A stretch of DNA of 13,124 nt from Tetmemena sp. SeJ-2015 (taxonomy: Eukaryota > Ciliophora > Spirotrichea > Sporadotrichida > Oxytrichidae). Below, one piece after another: positions 7,716 to 13,124 of this stretch. Under the pieces are notes generated by a model. That model ran no database searches. It saw nothing but the letters and a program-made list of their open reading frames with translations, and was not told where the DNA came from. The stretch is taken from contig JAJKFJ010011213.1 in NCBI GenBank assembly GCA_027382625.1, positions 1-13,124 on the forward strand, given 5' to 3'. The position numbers were made by a program, and so were the translations under genes. Every line of letters starts with the position of its first letter. The stretch's first letter is position 1.

Positions 7716-9474
7716 ATGATGAGTTCAAGAGTAAAAAGAGCAAATAAATAAAGGTTATTATTAACGAGTAATTAGATAAATTGAGGGATTCAAATATGAA
7801 TCAAACTAACAGCTTTGCAAGAGGATTCCAGCCAACTTAGAACGAAAATAGAAACCCAAACACTATCTTCAACTACCAGTAAATATTTGAGATCTGATTA
7901 TCAAAATTTCACGTTTAGGTTCAAGCAGAACAACTTTGAGAAGGAAAGCGAAATTATGAGCCTTGGAAGGAATAGTTGTCAGAACTAGTCAATGATTATA
8001 AGCAGCAGTTCTCCGTTTAAAGCATCAAGAGGGAGAGGTGGTGATGGTCAGGGTAATCATCTTAACTCTGACTTGTTCAAGACTCCTCCCAGCACTTCTA
8101 AGAACAGGAATAAGAGAATTCAGATGCTTGAAGAGTCCCCAATCGTTGAGCAACATGCTAGTTCGCAAGAGGACCCTGCAAGCGGCTCTGACACTGACTC
8201 CCACAATTCAGACGACTTCAATCAGAAAAGACTCTCAACAAATTATGGTTTGCAACAGAATGGTTCTTTCAGCCTTGGCCAGGGAGCAGCAGATAAGTCT
8301 AGCCACAATCTTAAGAAATGCACTAAGTCTAAAGCGAGAGACTGCACTCCTTAGCTATCTCCTCCATCTAGTCCTAGACACCTGATGAGCACTGCCAAGA
8401 AAGGGTGCTACGACTTTGGCGATCGTTATCAGAGCAATCAGCAAATGTAAAATGCCGGTATAACTCCCAACTTTTCCAACAAGCCATTTAATGCAAGCAG
8501 CAACTAGTTCGGCACTGTTTTCAACTATCAAGCAGCTGCCTAAACTACTCACCCTTTCACTCATCCAAAGGCTTACTAGGCTTATTAAGAGCATATTCAG
8601 GCTCACCAAAATCAAGATGATAGCAGGAGATAGCTCTTTTCTTTTTAATATTCTAACACTTTCAATTTTTGACCCAATTTGCTTTAATTTGCCAATTAAG
8701 CATTTATTTGGCTCTAGAAAATCCCCTCTAATTAAATTTTCTTGCGAGCAGGAAGATGACTTTGAGGATGAGTTTGAAGAGTTAGATGGTGAGAAGAGGA
8801 ATAAGATAAGTTCGTTTGTGGACAGTCTTCTTGAGGAGGATAAGGATAATGGTACACTTCACAGCAGTGAAAACATCTTTTATTATAGTAACTAGAATTC
8901 TGAGTTTGAGTTCATAAAAGAACTGCAGTACCAAACTTCTGTGCAGCTGATCAGAATGTTCATAGAAAAGTTCAACTCCAGGACTGAAGATATCCTACAG
9001 CTCTTCGACCCTAACTCCACTTTCGAGTACATCAACACCAATTAAACGATGGACACGCAGCAGGCACTCATGCTCATGGACAAAGAAGTGCAAGCACTTT
9101 GCTTCAACGAGGCATCTCTTTCTATTGACTCCTCTATCGATTAGGGTTTCAACTTGTTCTTCGTGACTTTCGAGGGAGAAATAAAGCACTGGAACTCCCC
9201 TGACGATTAGACTTCTATGTTCAAGATGTCTTACATGGTAGAGGGCTCTATTGTATTTGATGAGCAGTCATCTTTTAACTCCCACTCAGTTTTAAACAGG
9301 AATGTTAAGGAAACTTGCGTCTTCATCAAAGCCACAAAATTATAGGGGAGAATTTTTAATTAGGTCTATTATTTTTCTAAAATATAATAAACAGTAAAGT
9401 TAAGCACTATAATTGTATTTAAAATATTTTAGATTATATTTTTCGACAAAGATGAATATTTATTGATAGGTTGA
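7716..9474 (+). CDS. Disordered protein with acidic linker and probable NTF2-like C-terminal domain
   Basis: The start ATG at 7716 is the first ATG after the upstream gene. GT..AG introns at 7731-7753 (23 nt) and 7879-7918 (40 nt) and the candidate IES at 8614-8752 are removed, giving about 518 residues. Residues 1-290 are Ser/Gln/Asn-rich and disordered, with an SR-like patch (SRGRGGDGQG) and many TAG/TAA Gln codons. A strongly acidic stretch (FEDEFEELDGEK) follows. The C-terminal 150 residues look folded: an amphipathic helix with LIRMFIEKFNSRTEDILQLF and DPNSTFEYIN, then strands such as FNLFFVTFEGEIKHW, MFKMSYMVEGSIV and DEQSSFN. This order resembles the NTF2-like fold used in nuclear transport and RNA export factors, but the match is by eye. 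The last 40 residues before TGA 9472-9474 are AT-driven and may be beyond the true end. ATG 7796 is an alternative start. Confidence 0.65.
8614..8759. other. Candidate IES, 139 bp, pointer AAGATGA
   Basis: AAGATGA occurs at 8614-8620 and 8753-8759. The 139 bp from the first copy to just before the second are AT-rich, carry an in-frame TGA (8670-8672), and contain no GT dinucleotide, so no GT..AG intron can start here. Removing them joins AHQNQDD to FEDEFEELDGEK in one frame (139 is 1 mod 3, exactly the shift needed). This is the strongest candidate internal eliminated sequence in the window. Confidence 0.65.
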
Positions 9475-9838
9475 GCTCTGACTCCTCAATTAAGAATATT
9501 AAACGAGGTTGTTAAGCTTTCCTTTTTCGCTGATAAAATTTTTGATTGTATTTTTAATTGTTGATATGTGTTACATTCTATCAATAAACTATTACACATG
9601 TTATAACTTTTAAAAGAAACAAAATGTTAATTTTTCACTTTATACTATTACAAAAAATGATTTGGATATAGAATTTATCATAAAATAAATATACTTGCAT
9701 AGATTAATAGATACTTCCATAATATAAAAGATTGTTATATTCCATTTTCCAACTTATTTTAATTCAAATTTATTTTTATCTTAGTAGATTTAATTAGATA
9801 GATGCCAACATATAAAGGATTATTTTAAGATGTTTTTA
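9475..9838. other. Convergent AT-rich spacer, no gene seen
   Basis: The genes ending at 9474 (+) and 9839 (-) face each other across this very AT-rich stretch. No coding frame, RNA gene or repeat stands out. It should contain both 3' ends. Confidence 0.6.
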
Positions 9839-11715
9839 TCATAAAAATGATTTGAATGATAATAGGCTATAGCTTAAACTGCATGATTTACTTTTCAAAA
9901 TTGAGAGAAGGTTGTCTTCTTTACTTTTTCCTATGTCGATTCAAATGATATAGAATTTGACTGTTACTGAAACTCTTCTAATCGTCCTCGCTATTGTCAA
10001 AAAATATTCTCCTGCCCCCTTTGAAATTTAAGGTATGCTTCAATCTCCCATCATAAGATTGATCAAATATATTATATAACTACTGATGGCGCCCTTCATT
10101 AAGTTATGGCTTCTGTAAGTTATACTTAATCTCTGGAGAGTTTTAATTGCTGCTGCTTAGGAGTAGTTACTGAGAGTCTTGATCTTAGATGTTCATATTC
10201 CTGTTATGGTGATGGTGGTGCTACTTCGAAAGCTTTCTAAGTTGATGCTCCAACCCTAGTTCAGAGTCATCAATTTGAAGAACATCAATGTATCTCGGAG
10301 ATTCCACAGCTGACAAGTTAGCAAGATTTTTGAAAGTCTTCGCCTTCTCCATGTCCACTAGCAAGTAAGAGATGTCTCTTTTTAGCAAAGAAGAATTCAG
10401 CATTTGCTTCACAGGGGACACCTTGTCATATTTATATTATAGTTGCTTCTTTTCTTAGTCGATTTAATACAAATAAAATATTTGATGGTCTATAATCCTT
10501 CTAAGCTTTTCTTATTTCAATCTACTTTCATAAACTAAAAAAGAAATAGTCATCTAATACAGCTTCATAATCATTTGGTTTCTTCGGTACAAGGTTCTTC
10601 AAAATTTCTTACATATTTAGGGAGTTTTAAGACTGCTTTTGCAAACTTAAGCCTATTGGAAGTGCATTCACACTTCCACCACTTTTCAAACCTCCTTAGT
10701 CTGATGCTTATCTCTTATGAAGTGATGCGATAGAATTCATATTCATTCTTGAACAGTGGCTTTGAGAATTATCTAACAAGGAGAATTAATTGAGCAACTT
10801 CCTGAGTTTTTTATTGCTATGCAGATGCTCATTGGACGAGCGATGCTACTATCTTAAACTTTATTCTTAAGAGGTTGTATTCAAGTCACTAGTCCTGAGC
10901 TTTTTTATAAGCTATCTCCTCTGAACTGGAGAATGCTATTCAGTCCCTATGTTTTTATCATATTTCAGATCTTTTTCAAAGCTTGAGGACTAGTTATATT
11001 CAAATTTAAATACAGTATCTTAGCAATATATTAAATTACTTTGCAATATCTTGAGTATCAACAATAGTGAATGGATTATATTGATTTCTAGTTTTATCTC
11101 TCTCTTCAGTCTCTAGTTTTTGCAGATACCCTTATTGATCAGGGGGTTGCTCAATTTCATTTTCTGATGACATTATTTGCATGTTGAACTTTTTCTTTTT
11201 TGAGGAGGACAGCTAGAAATTAGACTTGTTTCTTATGATATGATTATGATCAGAATCATCGTACGGAGTGGATATAGGGTTCAGCTTAAGTTAAGAGAAA
11301 TCTTTCTCTAAGGAGAACTGCCTGCTAGATTCAAAGTCATCCCCGAAAGTAGTGGCTTCTGAATGTTTTGGGACCTGTTTCATATTTAGGTGCTGGCTCT
11401 AGTGTTTTTTTGCACTTTAGAAAGCTTTGTTTTTCCTACTAGATATAGGTTGAGTGTTTTGAGAATCCTGAAAATTGTTCTTTCTCAAAGAAATATAGCA
11501 AATTAAAAATCTTTCTAGCTGAGATTTTCAAACTTATTGGAAAGCAGCTCTAATTTTGGAGTCTTATTTTTGGATGAAAGGGTGCCTTTAATTATTCATC
11601 ATCACTCAAATCGTGGCTGTTGTCTATATACAAGGAAGCTCTCTACTCTGCTTAAGCTAAAGAGTTCTTCTCTTAGGAGATAATACATATGATTCTATAA
11701 TTATGGAGCCCTCAT
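9839..11715 (-). CDS. Ser/Asn/Gln-rich protein, function unknown, with several small introns
   Basis: The model starts at ATG 11715 (an in-frame TGA lies a few codons upstream) and ends at TGA 9839-9841. Removing GT..AG introns 11484-11533 (50 nt), 10982-11039 (58), 10511-10535 (25) and 9931-9961 (31), one 14-bp repeat-bounded segment (11554-11574) and about 25 bp near the start leaves about 557 residues. Most is low-complexity and polar, with Lys-rich patches (SSSKKKKFNMQ). A helical hydrophobic region at about two thirds (DYEAVLDDYFFFKKLRRIIDHQIFYLYQIDQEKK) and a following segment (KRDISYLLVDMEKAKTFKNL) are the best candidates for folded parts. A run of five His follows KLSKQ. No named domain is recognised. 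The first 20 residues are uncertain because the frame changes between 11660 and 11715 without a clear intron. Confidence 0.6.
11554..11574. other. Candidate 14-bp IES, pointer TTTTGGA/TCCAAAA
   Basis: The 7-bp direct repeat TTTTGGA lies at 11554-11560 and 11568-11574. On the minus strand the frame reading ASLYIDNSHDLSDDEQ before it and the frame reading LELLSNK after it differ by two bases. Removing 14 bp joins them as KAPFHPK-LELLSNK. The segment is too short and has the wrong ends for an intron. Confidence 0.55.
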
Positions 11716-11855
11716 ATCTTGATTTTTTATTATGATTCAATTATTTCTATAGTAAACTTTTGCTTGATTATTCATTCAGGTTTAGCTTCAATTCAATAAA
11801 AAAAAAACTATGATTTTGTCTTACTATCAAATTACACTTTTTATAATGAGAATCT
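11716..11855. other. Short AT-rich spacer between tandem minus-strand genes
   Basis: This 140-bp spacer holds a run of nine or more A/T bases near 11800 and should serve as the promoter of the 11715 gene. No ORF or RNA is seen. Confidence 0.4.
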
Positions 11856-12549
11856 TCAAAATGGAAAATTAATGTTAGATTGGCTTTACTATATTATTTA
11901 AATTAAAATCTACTTTAATTGTAATAAGATATATGATTTTACTAATTTTTACTTATGTATAAAAACTCTCAATTTAAAATAGCTTATAATTTAGGTGAAT
12001 GATGAGTTCAGTTACATGTTTTCAATTTTAGTGTATCTTGAATCTTGATTTAGTTTCTAGAGAGCGAATAGACTTTGTTTTGGTGAGTTCAAGCTTTCCT
12101 TAAACTATATCAAATTAAGGTCTCTTGAGTTCCTGAGGAGTGGAAGTCCTTCATTTATGAGTGTATTGTTTGAGCTTATCCTCTTTTCCTTTACCATATA
12201 AAATAATAACCATCTTTGAGTGAATTAGCTTTAACTTTTGCAGCACAAGTCTGCTCTTTCTAGAGGGAGAGTGTTGCTACGATAAATTGGTGTCTTTCTT
12301 TTCCTCATAGAAAGGCTATATTTCAATGTTCTGGCTAACTTCTTTCGACTTCAAAGGACTTAACGATATTGAGTTGTTAGTGCTATTGTATAGAAATTTT
12401 AAGTTTAGAGAGGTAGCCTAGTTTATTTCTAGACCTCTTTGGTCTGCTATTGCAAATTGGGTATCTTGCTTTTAATTAATTAGATTACTCACATTAATCA
12501 GAGACTAATTCTTCTTCCTTCCTTTTTGTTATTATCTTGCCACATTCAT
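11856..12549 (-). CDS. Small basic, low-complexity protein, function unknown
   Basis: ATG at 12549 is preceded directly by two in-frame TGA codons, which supports this start. The product begins MNVARQQQKGRKKNQ and continues with Ser/Asn/Leu-rich sequence (FAIADQRGLEINQATSLNLKF, NSTNNSISLSPLKSKEVSQ, a basic patch SPSRKSRLVLQKLKL, then NTLINEGLPLLRNSRDLNL and FALQKLNQDSRYTKIENMQ), about 215-225 residues to TGA 11856-11858. The residues after SSFT are AT-driven, so the true end may be earlier. A 24-nt GTGAGT..AAG intron at 12469-12492 would be in frame and optional. At 12189-12213 a frame change needs either a 22-nt GT..AG intron or a 16-bp excision between ATGGT repeats. No known domain is seen. 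It lies in tandem 5' of the gene at 11715. Confidence 0.6.
12193..12213. other. Intron or 16-bp IES (pointer ACCAT/ATGGT)
   Basis: ACCAT lies at 12193-12197 and 12209-12213. Removing 16 bp gives SKM-VKEKRISSNN. Removing the overlapping 22-nt GT..AG segment 12189-12210 gives SKM-EKRISSNN. Both restore the frame, so sequence alone cannot tell an unusually short intron from an eliminated segment. Confidence 0.45.
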
Positions 12550-13124
12550 TATTCATCAGATTACGTTAAAAATCAAAAAGATTTCTTCATAAATGTTAAA
12601 GATAGAGAGTAATTTTTTAATTAACTTTATTTACGAACTCTTAAATCTAATTAAAATAGATAAACTTTTTTCTTCTAATGACCTTTCTTAGAAAATGTTT
12701 AGAATAAAATCATAAGCACATATTTAAGCATATAATTTATATCATGCCAAATTAAAAATATTAAAAGGCAATTGTTTAAATCTTATTTTATTCTTAATGC
12801 CCAAATATCTGATTGTTGACAATTGGCAATTTTAGGTTTGAAATAAACTCATCCTGTCCTCCTCGCCATTTACCTCCATTTATTCTCAATGCCTTGTCTT
12901 TCAAAGCCTCTCTCCCCAGTAAGGACTCCTGCCTATCAAATATAAATTTAAGAATTAGGAGTAACTTATTAAATACTTAGTTTCCAATTGTCAAATCAGA
13001 TAAAAAGTATTCAACAAATCTTTCTTAAAATTTGTTTCAGATACTTATTTTATTTAAAAAAGAATATTGACTCATAATTATCATAAATTAAATAGTGTGC
13101 TTGGAATCTTTACACTATACGTAA
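12550..13124. other. AT-rich right flank, no complete gene
   Basis: Apart from the island at 12836-12933 this stretch is AT-rich and shows no convincing frame on either strand. It should include the promoter of the 12549 gene. No telomeric repeats are present at the right edge. Confidence 0.5.
12836..12933 (-). other. Coding-like island in AT-rich DNA, possible exon or macronuclear-destined segment
   Basis: On the minus strand, after an acceptor-like TTTGATAG, a GC-richer patch reads QESLLGREALKDKALRINGG and then either KWRGGQDEFISN or a donor-like GGTAAAT. Flanking DNA on both sides is very AT-rich and gives no continuation. This could be one exon of a gene extending outside the window, or a single stranded-off macronuclear-destined segment. 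No family is recognised. Confidence 0.35.

Noticed and set aside
8622..8753. AGCAGGA direct repeat (8622-8628 and 8747-8753) as IES boundary
   Set aside because: Excision would remove 125 bp, which gives the wrong frame. The AAGATGA pair gives the right one.
1..13124. General use of TGA as Trp (karyorelict- or Condylostoma-like ambiguous code)
   Set aside because: All Trp codons in the clear genes are TGG, genes end cleanly at TGA, and most internal TGAs fall in segments removable as introns or IESs. Only the TGA at 1131 stays open.
1..13124. Telomeres, tRNA, rRNA, CRISPR arrays, transposases
   Set aside because: No C4A4/T4G4 tracts, cloverleaf-like sequences, regular spaced repeats or transposase motifs were seen on either strand.

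Overview
The window reads as nuclear DNA of a ciliate. Every long coding frame uses TAA and TAG as glutamine and normally ends at TGA (the ciliate nuclear code). Introns are short and AT-rich with GT..AG ends. Intergenic DNA is very AT-rich, while well-used coding stretches are more GC-rich. Under the standard code almost nothing coherent is visible; under the ciliate code seven genes plus one partial gene appear in 13 kb. There are no telomeric C4A4/T4G4 tracts, rRNA or tRNA genes, or transposon genes.

Layout. 3-257 (+): end of a PHD-finger protein. 372-2818 (-): divergent, intron-rich MORN-repeat protein. 2848-4349 (-): disordered/coiled-coil protein. 4350-4927: AT-rich spacer. 4928-6211 (-): lysine-rich protein with repeated frame breaks. 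6212-6442: divergent spacer with an unusually GC-rich part. 6443-7536 (+): well-conserved MORN-repeat protein with three introns. 7716-9474 (+): disordered protein with an acidic linker and a probable NTF2-like C-terminus. 9475-9838: convergent AT-rich spacer. 9839-11715 (-) and 11856-12549 (-): two unrecognised, low-complexity proteins in tandem. 12550-13124: AT-rich DNA with one small coding-like island near 12836-12933.

The most interesting point is that several genes are broken by short AT-rich segments that are not GT..AG introns but lie between short direct repeats. Removing one repeat copy plus the segment restores the reading frame exactly. The best cases are 139 bp between AAGATGA repeats (gene at 7716), 32 bp between AAATGAA repeats (gene at 2848) and 14 bp between TCCAAAA repeats (gene at 9839). 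Further candidates have 3-5 bp repeats. This is what micronuclear (germline) DNA of a spirotrich ciliate such as the Oxytricha/Stylonychia group looks like: macronuclear-destined segments separated by tiny internal eliminated sequences (IESs) with pointer repeats. I infer a germline locus with non-scrambled genes. The genus cannot be fixed from the sequence.

The genes share no obvious pathway. Two MORN proteins (membrane or cytoskeleton scaffolds), one PHD chromatin reader and several disordered proteins sit together, as expected for unrelated neighbours that would end up on separate small macronuclear chromosomes. All multi-exon models here were built by hand; exact ends and small introns are provisional.
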